A stretch of DNA of 64,000 nt from Gordionus sp. m RMFG-2023 (GCF_954871325.1 NC_088775.1:310001-374000); one strand, 5' to 3'. Positions 37,372 to 48,639 are shown, counted from the stretch's first letter. The notes: generated by a model not told the origin, from the sequence alone. Translations and numbers: made by a program.

Positions 37372-40300
37372 ATGGTTAGGGTTAAGTGTTAGGGTTAGGG
37401 TTATTAGGGTTAGGTTAAATTTAAGGTTAAGTTAAGGGTTAGGGTTACGGTTAAGGGTAAAGGTTAAGGTTAGATAGGTTTAGGTTAGTTTAGGGTTATG
37501 GTTGGATTTATGTTAAGGTTAGAGTTAGGATTAAGGATTGGAATTAAGTTTAGGGTTAGGATTAAGGGTTAGTGTTAGGGCGGTTGGAATAGGGTTAGGG
37601 TTTAAGGGTTGGTTTAGGTTAAAGTTAAGGTTAAGTTAAGGGTTAGGGTTACGGTTAAGGGTAAAGGTTAAGGTTAGATAGGTTTAGGTTAGTTTAGGGT
37701 TATGGTCGGATTAATGTTAAGGTTAGAGTTAGGATTAAGGATTGGAATTAAGTTTAGGGTTAGGATTAAGGGTTAGTGTTAGGGCGGTTGGAATAGGGTT
37801 AGGGTTTAAGGGTTGGTTTAGGTTAAAGTTAAGGTTAAGTTAAGGGTTAGGGTTACGGTTAAGGGTAAAGGTTAAGGTTAGATAGGTTTAGGTTAGTTTA
37901 GGGTTATGGTTGGATTTATGTTAAGGTTAGAGTTAGGATTAAGGATTGGAATTAAGTTTAGGGTTAGGATTAAGGGTTAGTGTTAGGGCGGTTGGAATAG
38001 GGTTAGGGTTTAAGGGTTGGTTTAGGTTAAAGTTAAGGTTAAGTTAAGGGTTAGGGTTACGGTTAAGGGTAAAGGTTAAGGTTAGATAGGTTTAGGTTAG
38101 TTTAGGGTTATGGTTGGATTTATGTTAAGGTTAGAGTTAGGATTAAGGATTGGAATTAAGTTTAGGGTTAGGATTAAGGGTTAGTGTTAGGGCGGTTGGA
38201 ATAGGGTTAGGGTTTAAGGGTTGGTTTAGGTTAAAGTTAAGGTTAAGTTAAGGGTTAGGGTTACGGTTAAGGGTAAAGGTTAAGGTTAGATAGGTTTAGG
38301 TTAGTTTAGGGTTATGGTTGGATTTATGTTAAGGTTAGAGTTAGGATTAAGGATTGGAATTAAGTTTAGGGTTAGGATTAAGGGTTAGTGTTAGGGCGGT
38401 TGGAATAGGGTTAGGGTTTAAGGGTTGGTTTAGGTTAAAGTTAAGGTTAAGTTAAGGGTTAGGGTTACGGTTAAGGGTAAAGGTTAAGGTTAGATAGGTT
38501 TAGGTTAGTTTAGGGTTATGGTTGGATTTATGTTAAGGTTAGAGTTAGGATTAAGGATTGGAATTAAGTTTAGGGTTAGGATTAAGGGTTAGTGTTAGGG
38601 CGGTTGGAATAGGGTTAGGGTTTAAGGGTTGGTTTAGGTTAAAGTTAAGGTTAAGTTAAGGGTTAGGGTTACGGTTAAGGGTAAAGGTTAAGGTTAGATA
38701 GGTTTAGGTTAGTTTAGGGTTATGGTCGGATTAATGTTAAGGTTAGAGTTAGGATTAAGGATTGGAATTAAGTTTAGGGTTAGGATTAAGGGTTAGTGTT
38801 AGGGCGGTTGGAATAGGGTTAGGGTTTAAGGGTTGGTTTAGGTTAAAGTTAAGGTTAAGTTAAGGGTTAGGGTTACGGTTAAGGGTAAAGGTTAAGGTTA
38901 GATAGGTTTAGGTTAGTTTAGGGTTATGGTTGGATTTATGTTAAGGTTAGAGTTAGGATTAAGGATTGGAATTAAGTTTAGGGTTAGGATTAAGGGTTAG
39001 TGTTAGGGCGGTTGGAATAGGGTTAGGGTTTAAGGGTTGGTTTAGGTTAAAGTTAAGGTTAAGTTAAGGGTTAGGGTTACGGTTAAGGGTAAAGGTTAAG
39101 GTTAGATAGGTTTAGGTTAGTTTAGGGTTATGGTTGGATTTATGTTAAGGTTAGAGTTAGGATTAAGGATTGGAATTAAGTTTAGGGTTAGGATTAAGGG
39201 TTAGTGTTAGGGCGGTTGGAATAGGGTTAGGGTTTAAGGGTTGGTTTAGGTTAAAGTTAAGGTTAAGTTAAGGGTTAGGGTTACGGTTAAGGGTAAAGGT
39301 TAAGGTTAGATAGGTTTAGGTTAGTTTAGGGTTATGGTTGGATTTATGTTAAGGTTAGAGTTAGGATTAAGGATTGGAATTAAGTTTAGGGTTAGGATTA
39401 AGGGTTAGTGTTAGGGCGGTTGGAATAGGGTTAGGGTTTAAGGGTTGGTTTAGGTTAAAGTTAAGGTTAAGTTAAGGGTTAGGGTTACGGTTAAGGGTAA
39501 AGGTTAAGGTTAGATAGGTTTAGGTTAGTTTAGGGTTATGGTTGGATTTATGTTAAGGTTAGAGTTAGGATTAAGGATTGGAATTAAGTTTAGGGTTAGG
39601 ATTAAGGGTTAGTGTTAGGGCGGTTGGAATAGGGTTAGGGTTTAAGGGTTGGTTTAGGTTAAAGTTAAGGTTAAGTTAAGGGTTAGGGTTACGGTTAAGG
39701 GTAAAGGTTAAGGTTAGATAGGTTTAGGTTAGTTTAGGGTTATGGTTGGATTTATGTTAAGGTTAGAGTTAGGATTAAGGATTGGAATTAAGTTTAGGGT
39801 TAGGATTAAGGGTTAGTGTTAGGGCGGTTGGAATAGGGTTAGGGTTTAAGGGTTGGTTTAGGTTAAAGTTAAGGTTAGGATTATTAGGGTTAGGTTAAAT
39901 TTAAGGTTAAGATAAGGGTTGGGATTAGGGTTAGGGTTAGGGTTAGGGTTAGGTGTTAGGGTTGGGTTATTAGGGTTAGGTTAAATTTAAGGTTAAGTTA
40001 AGGGTTAGGGTTACGGTTAAGGGTAAAGGTTAAGGTTAGATAGGTTTAGGTTAGTTTAGGGTTATGGTCGGATTAATGTTAAGGTTAGAGTTAGGATTAA
40101 GGATTGGAATTAAGTTTAGGGTTAGGATTAAGGGTTAGTGTTAGGGCGGTTGGAATAGGGTTAGGGTTTAAGGGTTGGTTTAGGTTAAAGTTAAGGTTAA
40201 GTTAAGGGTTAGGGTTACGGTTAAGGGTAAAGGTTAAGGTTAGATAGGTTTAGGTTAGTTTAGGGTTATGGTTGGATTTATGTTAAGGTTAGAGTTAGGA

Positions 40301-43300
40301 TTAAGGATTGGAATTAAGTTTAGGGTTAGGATTAAGGGTTAGTGTTAGGGCGGTTGGAATAGGGTTAGGGTTTAAGGGTTGGTTTAGGTTAAAGTTAAGG
40401 TTAAGTTAAGGGTTAGGGTTACGGTTAAGGGTAAAGGTTAAGGTTAGATAGGTTTAGGTTAGTTTAGGGTTATGGTTGGATTTATGTTAAGGTTAGAGTT
40501 AGGATTAAGGATTGGAATTAAGTTTAGGGTTAGGATTAAGGGTTAGTGTTAGGGCGGTTGGAATATGGTTAGGGTTTAAGGGTTGGTTTAGGTTAAAGTT
40601 AAGGTTAAGTTAAGGGTTAGGGTTACGGTTAAGGGTAAAGGTTAAGGTTAGATAGGTTTAGGTTAGTTTAGGGTTATGGTTGGATTTATGTTAAGGTTAG
40701 AGTTAGGATTAAGGATTGGAATTAAGTTTAGGGTTAGGATTAAGGGTTAGTGTTAGGGCGGTTGGAATAGGGTTAGGGTTTAAGGGTTGGTTTAGGTTAA
40801 AGTTAAGGTTAAGTTAAGGGTTAGGGTTACGGTTAAGGGTAAAGGTTAAGGTTAGATAGGTTTAGGTTAGTTTAGGGTTATGGTTGGATTTATGTTAAGG
40901 TTAGAGTTAGGATTAAGGATTGGAATTAAGTTTAGGGTTAGGATTAAGGGTTAGTGTTAGGGCGGTTGGAATAGGGTTAGGGTTTAAGGGTTGGTTTAGG
41001 TTAAAGTTAAGGTTAAGTTAAGGGTTAGGGTTACGGTTAAGGGTAAAGGTTAAGGTTAGATAGGTTTAGGTTAGTTTAGGGTTATGGTTGGATTTATGTT
41101 AAGGTTAGAGTTAGGATTAAGGATTGGAATTAAGTTTAGGGTTAGGATTAAGGGTTAGTGTTAGGGCGGTTGGAATAGGGTTAGGGTTTAAGGGTTGGTT
41201 TAGGTTAAAGTTAAGGTTAGGATTATTAGGGTTAGGTTAAATTTAAGGTTAAGATAAGGGTTGGGATTAGGGTTAGGGTTAGGGTTAGGGTTAGGTGTTA
41301 GGGTTGGGTTATTAGGGTTAGGTTAAATTTAAGGTTAAGTTAAGGGTTAGGGTTACGGTTAAGGGTAAAGGTTAAGGTTAGATAGGTTTAGGTTAGTTTA
41401 GGGTTATGGTCGGATTAATGTTAAGGTTAGAGTTAGGATTAAGGATTGGAATTAAGTTTAGGGTTAGGATTAAGGGTTAGTGTTAGGGCGGTTGGAATAG
41501 GGTTAGGGTTTAAGGGTTGGTTTAGGTTAAAGTTAAGGTTAAGTTAAGGGTTAGGGTTACGGTTAAGGGTAAAGGTTAAGGTTAGATAGGTTTAGGTTAG
41601 TTTAGGGTTATGGTTGGATTTATGTTAAGGTTAGAGTTAGGATTAAGGATTGGAATTAAGTTTAGGGTTAGGATTAAGGGTTAGTGTTAGGGCGGTTGGA
41701 ATAGGGTTAGGGTTTAAGGGTTGGTTTAGGTTAAAGTTAAGGTTAAGTTAAGGGTTAGGGTTACGGTTAAGGGTAAAGGTTAAGGTTAGATAGGTTTAGG
41801 TTAGTTTAGGGTTATGGTCGGATTAATGTTAAGGTTAGAGTTAGGATTAAGGATTGGAATTAAGTTTAGGGTTAGGATTAAGGGTTAGTGTTAGGGCGGT
41901 TGGAATAGGGTTAGGGTTTAAGGGTTGGTTTAGGTTAAAGTTAAGGTTAAGTTAAGGGTTAGGGTTACGGTTAAGGGTAAAGGTTAAGGTTAGATAGGTT
42001 TAGGTTAGTTTAGGGTTATGGTTGGATTTATGTTAAGGTTAGAGTTAGGATTAAGGATTGGAATTAAGTTTAGGGTTAGGATTAAGGGTTAGTGTTAGGG
42101 CGGTTGGAATAGGGTTAGGGTTTAAGGGTTGGTTTAGGTTAAAGTTAAGGTTAGGATTATTAGGGTTAGGTTAAATTTAAGGTTAAGATAAGGGTTGGGA
42201 TTAGGGTTAGGGTTAGGGTTAGGGTTAGGTGTTAGGGTTGGGTTATTAGGGTTAGGTTAAATTTAAGGTTAAGTTAAGGGTTAGGGTTACGGTTAAGGGT
42301 AAAGGTTAAGGTTAGATAGGTTTAGGTTAGTTTAGGGTTATGGTCGGATTAATGTTAAGGTTAGAGTTAGGATTAAGGATTGGAATTAAGTTTAGGGTTA
42401 GGATTAAGGGTTAGTGTTAGGGCGGTTGGAATAGGGTTAGGGTTTAAGGGTTGGTTTAGGTTAAAGTTAAGGTTAAGTTAAGGGTTAGGGTTACGGTTAA
42501 GGGTAAAGGTTAAGGTTAGATAGGTTTAGGTTAGTTTAGGGTTATGGTTGGATTTATGTTAAGGTTAGAGTTAGGATTAAGGATTGGAATTAAGTTTAGG
42601 GTTAGGATTAAGGGTTAGTGTTAGGGCGGTTGGAATAGGGTTAGGGTTTAAGGGTTGGTTTAGGTTAAAGTTAAGGTTAAGTTAAGGGTTAGGGTTACGG
42701 TTAAGGGTAAAGGTTAAGGTTAGATAGGTTTAGGTTAGTTTAGGGTTATGGTCGGATTAATGTTAAGGTTAGAGTTAGGATTAAGGATTGGAATTAAGTT
42801 TAGGGTTAGGATTAAGGGTTAGTGTTAGGGCGGTTGGAATAGGGTTAGGGTTTAAGGGTTGGTTTAGGTTAAAGTTAAGGTTAAGTTAAGGGTTAGGGTT
42901 ACGGTTAAGGGTAAAGGTTAAGGTTAGATAGGTTTAGGTTAGTTTAGGGTTATGGTTGGATTTATGTTAAGGTTAGAGTTAGGATTAAGGATTGGAATTA
43001 AGTTTAGGGTTAGGATTAAGGGTTAGTGTTAGGGCGGTTGGAATAGGGTTAGGGTTTAAGGGTTGGTTTAGGTTAAAGTTAAGGTTAAGTTAAGGGTTAG
43101 GGTTACGGTTAAGGGTAAAGGTTAAGGTTAGATAGGTTTAGGTTAGTTTAGGGTTATGGTTGGATTTATGTTAAGGTTAGAGTTAGGATTAAGGATTGGA
43201 ATTAAGTTTAGGGTTAGGATTAAGGGTTAGTGTTAGGGCGGTTGGAATAGGGTTAGGGTTTAAGGGTTGGTTTAGGTTAAAGTTAAGGTTAAGTTAAGGG

Positions 43301-44090
43301 TTAGGGTTACGGTTAAGGGTAAAGGTTAAGGTTAGATAGGTTTAGGTTAGTTTAGGGTTATGGTTGGATTTATGTTAAGGTTAGAGTTAGGATTAAGGAT
43401 TGGAATTAAGTTTAGGGTTAGGATTAAGGGTTAGTGTTAGGGCGGTTGGAATAGGGTTAGGGTTTAAGGGTTGGTTTAGGTTAAAGTTAAGGTTAAGTTA
43501 AGGGTTAGGGTTACGGTTAAGGGTAAAGGTTAAGGTTAGATAGGTTTAGGTTAGTTTAGGGTTATGGTTGGATTTATGTTAAGGTTAGAGTTAGGATTAA
43601 GGATTGGAATTAAGTTTAGGGTTAGGATTAAGGGTTAGTGTTAGGGCGGTTGGAATAGGGTTAGGGTTTAAGGGTTGGTTTAGGTTAAAGTTAAGGTTAG
43701 GATTATTAGGGTTAGGTTAAATTTAAGGTTAAGATAAGGGTTGGGATTAGGGTTAGGGTTAGGGTTAGGGTTAGGTGTTAGGGTTGGGTTATTAGGGTTA
43801 GGTTAAATTTAAGGTTAAGTTAAGGGTTAGGGTTACGGTTAAGGGTAAAGGTTAAGGTTAGATAGGTTTAGGTTAGTTTAGGGTTATGGTCGGATTAATG
43901 TTAAGGTTAGAGTTAGGATTAAGGATTGGAATTAAGTTTAGGGTTAGGATTAAGGGTTAGTGTTAGGGCGGTTGGAATAGGGTTAGGGTTTAAGGGTTGG
44001 TTTAGGTTAAAGTTAAGGTTAGGATTATTAGGGTTAGGTTAAATTTAAGGTTAAGATAAGGGTTGGGAGTAGGGTTAGGGTTAAGGTTTG
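37372..44090 (+). repeat. Telomere-like (TTAGGG-derived) higher-order satellite array
   Basis: The basic unit is 204 bp of degenerate TTAGGG/TTAAGGG/TTAGGTT hexamers (204 = 34 x 6). The landmark GGTTACGGTTAAGGG recurs 30 times. Spacing is exactly 204 within blocks and exactly 322 (204 + 118) wherever a second module, B, intervenes. Blocks hold 12, 6, 4, 7 and 1 units. B modules start at about 39878, 41220, 42154, 43700 and 44022 (the last is partial); the array also opens inside a B module. The G-rich strand is always the plus strand. Non-telomeric DNA follows on both sides, so it is interstitial here. Confidence 0.97.
39878..39996 (+). repeat. 118-bp B module with pure TTAGGG run
   Basis: First complete B module. 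It holds about five perfect TTAGGG in a row (GATTAGGG to TTAGGTGTTAGGG). These are flanked by two 87-bp-spaced copies of TTATTAGGGTTAGGTTAAAT, so B itself looks like the product of a small duplication. Later copies are near identical. Confidence 0.85.
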
Positions 44091-44096
44091 AATTAA

Positions 44097-44379
44097 GTTA
44101 AATGTGAAGATGATTTAATATGACAATTTTAAAATAAAGATGTTTTAATTAATTCCCCCAAGTTGAATCCTTAATAATAAAACCCTCCCCACCCGTTTCT
44201 AAATGGCTAAAATAAAATTGTGAAACTGAGTTATATCGCCTAAAAAAAATTTAAAAGTAAAAAAAAAATATTTACGTTTGATTTATTATCCAATTTATGG
44301 AATATTTTTACCTAATTTTTTTGTATATATTTTGATTAAAGGGCGAAATAACCCCGGTCTCCTTTAGACATCATATGCG
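44097..44379. other. Right flank of the telomere-like array
   Basis: AT-rich spacer of about 280 bases between the satellite and the hAT derivative. Nothing recognised. Confidence 0.4.
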
Positions 44380-44387
44380 CATTTACT

Positions 44388-44926
44388 CAGAGACCCGGAG
44401 TAAACCGTTAAGAACCGTTAAATCATTATAAACCGTTATAAATATCAGAACCGTAATCGTAACCGAACCCATATGATTATATTTTAAAGGAATAAAACGA
44501 AACTTCATAACCGGTTTATATTTCAGGAATCAAAAAATATTGAATGTACAGCATTATATAAACTTGCTTTTATAGTACTGATGGTTAGGGTTAGGGTTAG
44601 GATTACTGATGGTTCCCGCAACACAAGTTTCTGTAGAAAGGGCCTTTGCGAGGCTAAAAATGAGTTATTTTTGAATCTTTTATATTTTTTTATATATATA
44701 ATTCATAGATGCTTATAATAAAAATAAATTAGACGATGTGGTGTTGCTTCAATAAAAAATAAAATTTCTAACGGTAATGAACCATTATGAACCTTTATAA
44801 TTAACTGAACCCCGAACCTCTGTAAATTTTTTCTTAAGAACCGTAACCGAAATGTAACCATTATAATTCTTTACATACTGAACGGTAACCGAACCGAACC
44901 GTTATAAATAACGGTTCGTGTCCCTG
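44388..44926 (+). mobile_element. hAT deletion derivative with exact 8-bp TSD
   Basis: CATTTACT flanks both sides (44380-44387 and 44927-44934). Ends are CAGAGACCCGG at the left and CGTGTCCCTG at the right (inverse CAGGGACACG). Many AACCGTTA subterminal repeats follow at both ends, the kind of motif hAT transposases bind. The interior keeps scraps of the transposase C-terminus: VPATQVSVERAFARLKMSY at about 44614-44668 and NKLDDVVLLQ with its stop at about 44724-44756. The rest of the transposase is deleted, so it is non-autonomous. Confidence 0.9.
44587..44603 (+). repeat. Interstitial (TTAGGG)n insertion in hAT element
   Basis: About three TTAGGG units lie between two copies of TACTGATGGTT (44576-44586 and 44604-44614), interrupting the transposase remnant. 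The same hexamer and orientation as the large array 500 bases to the left. Confidence 0.8.
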
Positions 44927-44934
44927 CATTTACT

Positions 44935-45468
44935 TCGTTCATTACTCGAAAACTTATAAAAAGGCGTTCTGTATTTATTTTTCAAAATTATATAGATATC
45001 ATTTTTTCAAATTTCGTGCAAATATTTATAAAATAATTTATTTAAGTTAAATATCTTAAAATTTGACTAAAAAAATTTTTATTTTTTTTTAGAGAGTGGT
45101 CTGAGATCGGAGCTCTCCGCTATATCCGGAAAAATTATCCCCCCACACCCCCACTTCTATAGTATTAGGGGATTCAGTAATTGTTATAATATAAAACAAG
45201 TTGTTGTTTTTTTAAATTCTCTATGTATATGGAATCCAGGACAAGAATATACTGGACAAAATGACCCGGACTAAATTGGACCAAAAAAACAAATTGACAT
45301 ACCCTAAGAACTTTATAAACATTTAAATAATTCCAATTAAGATTGAGATATTGTCCGATGTTTCTTGATTAGGACATTTCTGTCCTGGATTGGATCCATA
45401 TTTATCATATATGTTAGTACAAATGTGTTTTCTTTCCGCCAAATGCGTTATTTTTTTTTAACTTTAAA
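44935..45468. other. Intergenic, nothing recognised
   Basis: AT-rich; a small GC-rich patch at 45105-45135 (GAGATCGGAGCTCTCCGC) is unexplained. Confidence 0.35.
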
Positions 45469-46023
45469 AATCGTATTTTGAGCGCGTTTTTAAATTAAAA
45501 TTTAAAAATCTGATTTTACCGGAAATGGAATTCGGTCATGTTTGGAATTACCTACCCTATAAAATTTTAGGCATTTTAGCCATGAACTTTAGAAACTTCG
45601 TAAAAATTTATATTAGATTTTTTCCATAAATTTTTTTATACAAATTATAAATGATTCAAAGGTTCGGCAAAATGGTCTCCAATTCATAAGATTGGTATTC
45701 CAAACATGATGGAACGTATTTCCGGTAAAAGCAGATTTTTCAAATTTAAAATAACGCGCGGAAAAAACAGATTGCCGCTAACAGTTTGGAATACTAATCT
45801 TATGAATTGTAGACAATTTTGCTGTTGTTAAATCTTTGAAGTTATTTACAATTTATATTTAAAAAAATGTACGGAAAATCGAATATAAATTATATTAAGT
45901 TTTAAAGGTTCGTGGAAATTATTGTCTGAAATTCATTAGGGTAGGTAGGTATTCCAAACAAGATGGAATTCCATTTCCGGTAAAATCAGATTTTTAAAAT
46001 TTTAAAAAAGCGCGCATAAAAAA
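45469..46023. mobile_element. Long inverted-repeat element
   Basis: The left arm (about 45469-45566: TTTTGAGCGCG, CTGATTTTACCGGAAATGG, TTGGAATTACCTACCC) is the inverse of the right arm (about 45923-46023: GGTAGGTATTCCAAAC, CCATTTCCGGTAAAATCAG, AAAAGCGCGC). A third, internal copy of the same block sits at about 45690-45765. Non-coding, MITE-like; related sequence at 20930-21070. Confidence 0.75.
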
Positions 46024-46078
46024 AATACCCGTATATAAAAAAAAATATTTTTTAAATATATTTTTTTCCCAATGAATA

Positions 46079-46312
46079 CCTAGACTGACGATTCATTCAT
46101 TAAAAGTGTACATCGATGCAAATCAGCTGGAGACGCCATCTTGGTTACACTGATCATTATTAAAATTTTAAACGAGATAATAAGGAAGCAAGTTAATTTA
46201 ATAGTTAGTTTTTAACATGAGAATAATTAATTGCAACATGTGTTACCAATATGGCGGCTCCAGCTGATTTGCTTTTATCGACCCTTAAAAATGCATTTTA
46301 ATGAATGAATCC
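46079..46312. mobile_element. MITE family M2 copy ending in microsatellite
   Basis: Left CCTAGACTGACGATTCATTC, subterminal CAGCTGGAGACGCCATCTTG and CCAATATGGCGGCTCCAGC. The right terminal repeat breaks off at AATGAATGAATCC, exactly where a CTTT/CTTTT array begins. Confidence 0.75.
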
Positions 46313-46376
46313 TTCTTTCTTTCTTTTCTTTTCTCTTCTCTTCTCTTCTCTTCTCTTCTTTTCCCTTCTCTTAGAA

Positions 46377-46441
<65 letters not shown>

Positions 46442-46445
46442 AGAA

Positions 46446-46482
<37 letters not shown>
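46313..46482. repeat. Compound CTTT/TCTTC-GAAA microsatellite
   Basis: Pyrimidine repeats (CTTT, CTTTT, CTCTT) for about 60 bases switch strand at CTTAGAAGAAG to (GAAA)n purine repeats, making an imperfect inverted pair that could fold back. Confidence 0.95.
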
Positions 46483-46484
<2 letters not shown>

Positions 46485-46690
46485 CTATATATTTTGTATT
46501 ATTATTAATCATTTTTTTAAATCAAAATTGCATTTATTTTTTTATATAATATAATAATGTTTTTTAAAAAAAAAAAGCATTCTTATACTAAAAACAAAAT
46601 CATAGAGAATAGTTATATAATGATTAGAATATAGGTTCTAAGGCAGTATTTAAATTATAATGATCCCTGGATAAAAGATATGGTTCTCTT

Positions 46691-47229
46691 TCAAGGAGCT
46701 TTGCTAGTATTCTTGATGGCCTCTATCGTTTTCTTGAATTGCTCGTTATCCTTAATGAGTTTCGTGTAATCGTTTTTCAGATTCTCGTAATTTTTGGCGG
46801 CTTCCGTGTTATTCTTCTTAACTTCCTCGATGTCGACCTTCAAAGCATCGGCTTTGGTCTTGGCTTCTTCACCCTGCTTTTTCTTGATTTCTAGATTCAC
46901 CAATGATTTTCTGTTAGAAGTTTCCGCCTTATTAAGGTATTAATTTTTTTAAAGAAAATAGGATTTTATTTATTATAAATTTCCTTCCTTCCTTCCTTCC
47001 TTCCTTCCTTCCTTCCTTCCTTCCTTCCTTCCTTCCTTCCTTCCTTCCTTCCTTCCTTCCTTCCTTCCTTCCTTCCTTCCTTCCTTCCTTCCTTCCTTCC
47101 TTCCTTCCTTCCTTCCTTCCTTAATAATTGAATGAGATTGTTTACCGCCGAAACAGATCGACAGGATGAATACCACCCAGCCACGGCCGCTACCGCCATA
47201 GCTGCTGCTCCTATGGTCACTGGGTCCAT
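46691..47229 (-). CDS. Small coiled-coil protein, two exons, unknown function
   Basis: Exon 1 is 47229-47146 (28 codons) and exon 2 is 46927-46691. Junction GCG|GTAAAC to AATAAG|GCG is phase 0 and gives 106 residues. The N-terminus MDPVTIGAAAMAVAAVAGWY is hydrophobic and Ala/Val rich, either a weak membrane anchor or a signal. The rest is Lys/Glu rich with heptad-like spacing (VKKNNTEAAKNYENLKNDY, FKKTIEAIKN), a probable coiled coil. Codon choice (GCC, ATC, GTC, CTC) is richer in G/C than the surrounding DNA, supporting real coding. About 142 of the intron's 218 bases are (GGAA)n in transcript sense. I do not recognise the family. Alternative splice choices around the GTGG and GTAAAC sites in exon 1 are possible. 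Confidence 0.6.
46981..47122. repeat. (TTCC)n microsatellite in coiled-coil gene intron
   Basis: About 142 uninterrupted bases on the plus strand; transcript sense is (GGAA)n. Confidence 0.98.
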
Positions 47230-48484
47230 TTCATTGAAATATCGCCTTTATGTTCATTTTGATTAATATATTTCGTATCTACTTAAATAAAAATAGATTT
47301 TTTTTTTTTAAATTTATAAGAAAAATTATATTCCAAAATTAGAAGATCAAAATCAAAAAGAGGAGTAGTAATTTTTTTTTTTGGATTTACTATGACTTTT
47401 CCACCCGACTTCCGGTTTTAGCCAGAAGTGCCAAATAGAAATAAATTGTCATAATCTTTGTTTTATTGTGGAAAAAAAAACAAATTTTATATTGGGTATC
47501 TCCAAAAAAAAATATTTATTAATAACCTTTGTAAAATATTTTATTAATATACCTTTTTAAAGTTAAATCATTCCTTATATATGATTTTTTTAAAAACATA
47601 TATGGTCAACATTAGGAGAAAATTTTAATGGTCAAATGAATGCTTTTTTTTACTATGAATATCCAGGAAGGAAGGAAGGAAGGAAGGAAGGAAGGAAGGA
47701 AGGAAGGAAGGAAGGAAGGAAGGAAGGAAGGAAGGAAGAGTTTAGCAGATTTCCGGATGATTAGAGGTTAGGGGAAAATTTCAAAATATTCTAAATCAAT
47801 TAAAGCTACAATCAAACAATCCCAAAAGCATAAAAACTAAAATCAAAGAATAATATTATTATTATTATAGGGATTAACTAATGAATTCCTTATATACAAT
47901 TCTCAGTTTCATTTTATATTCAAATCAGATGCTATAATTACAATTTTCCTTAATGATGGTAATACGTTTTTTTAACACTAGTGTAAGGGTGAGATTAGAG
48001 TAAAGCGTTTAGGTCATGAATTTTTAAATCATTTTAAAGCTAATTATGGTTAGAATATTTTTCAAAGAAAAGATTTCATCTCCTCATATTCCCTAAAACT
48101 GTTTTATTTATTATTCCAAGCCGAGCCACATATAAAAAGCCATTCAACTTTGGGAATTTATACATTGTTGGCAAAAATTTCTACAAAAAAACATTTAAAA
48201 ATTTAGTAAAAAAAACTTTTTTGAATAACTAACTATAAAAAACATGTTTTCTTTAATAAGTGTATGTTTTTTATTCCCCCCCCCCCCGAATTGTTTACAT
48301 TTCATAAGCGATTATCTATATATTTTTTTTGTTGGATAATTATATCTTCTTAATATATATAGGCATATCAGCTTAAATTATAATTTAAATAGAAATTTAG
48401 CAAAGCAAATACTTGGAGAAAAAACTTTTTCAAAGCAATTATTATCACTTAATAAAAAAGGGTCAATGACGATAAGAATAACCT
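47230..48484. other. Intergenic with one microsatellite
   Basis: Upstream side of the coiled-coil gene. A poly-C run lies near 48277-48287. Apart from the array at 47665-47738 nothing was recognised. Confidence 0.4.
47665..47738. repeat. (GGAA)n microsatellite
   Basis: About 74 bases, uninterrupted. Confidence 0.97.
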
Positions 48485-48545
48485 AGGAATAGTGTTACGG
48501 CTAAATATTTTTCTGGCCAAAATATTGAGTTAGCCGTTATGCATT
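48485..48545. mobile_element. MITE family M1 fragment
   Basis: TAGTGTTACGGCTAAATATT and AAAATATTGAGTTAGCCGTT: both ends present, interior lost. Confidence 0.55.
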
Positions 48546-48639
48546 TTAAAAAGTGTATATACAATTAAGGTGCTCCATTGAAGCAAAATGTATTTAAAAT
48601 GAAATGTGAAAAGATAATCTTTACAATCTTTTAAAGAGT

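Noticed and set aside
37372-44090. CRISPR-like array or true chromosome end
   Set aside because: The repeats are direct tandem telomere-like units without unique spacers, and the genome is eukaryotic. Ordinary DNA with genes continues on both sides, so it is not a terminus in this assembly.
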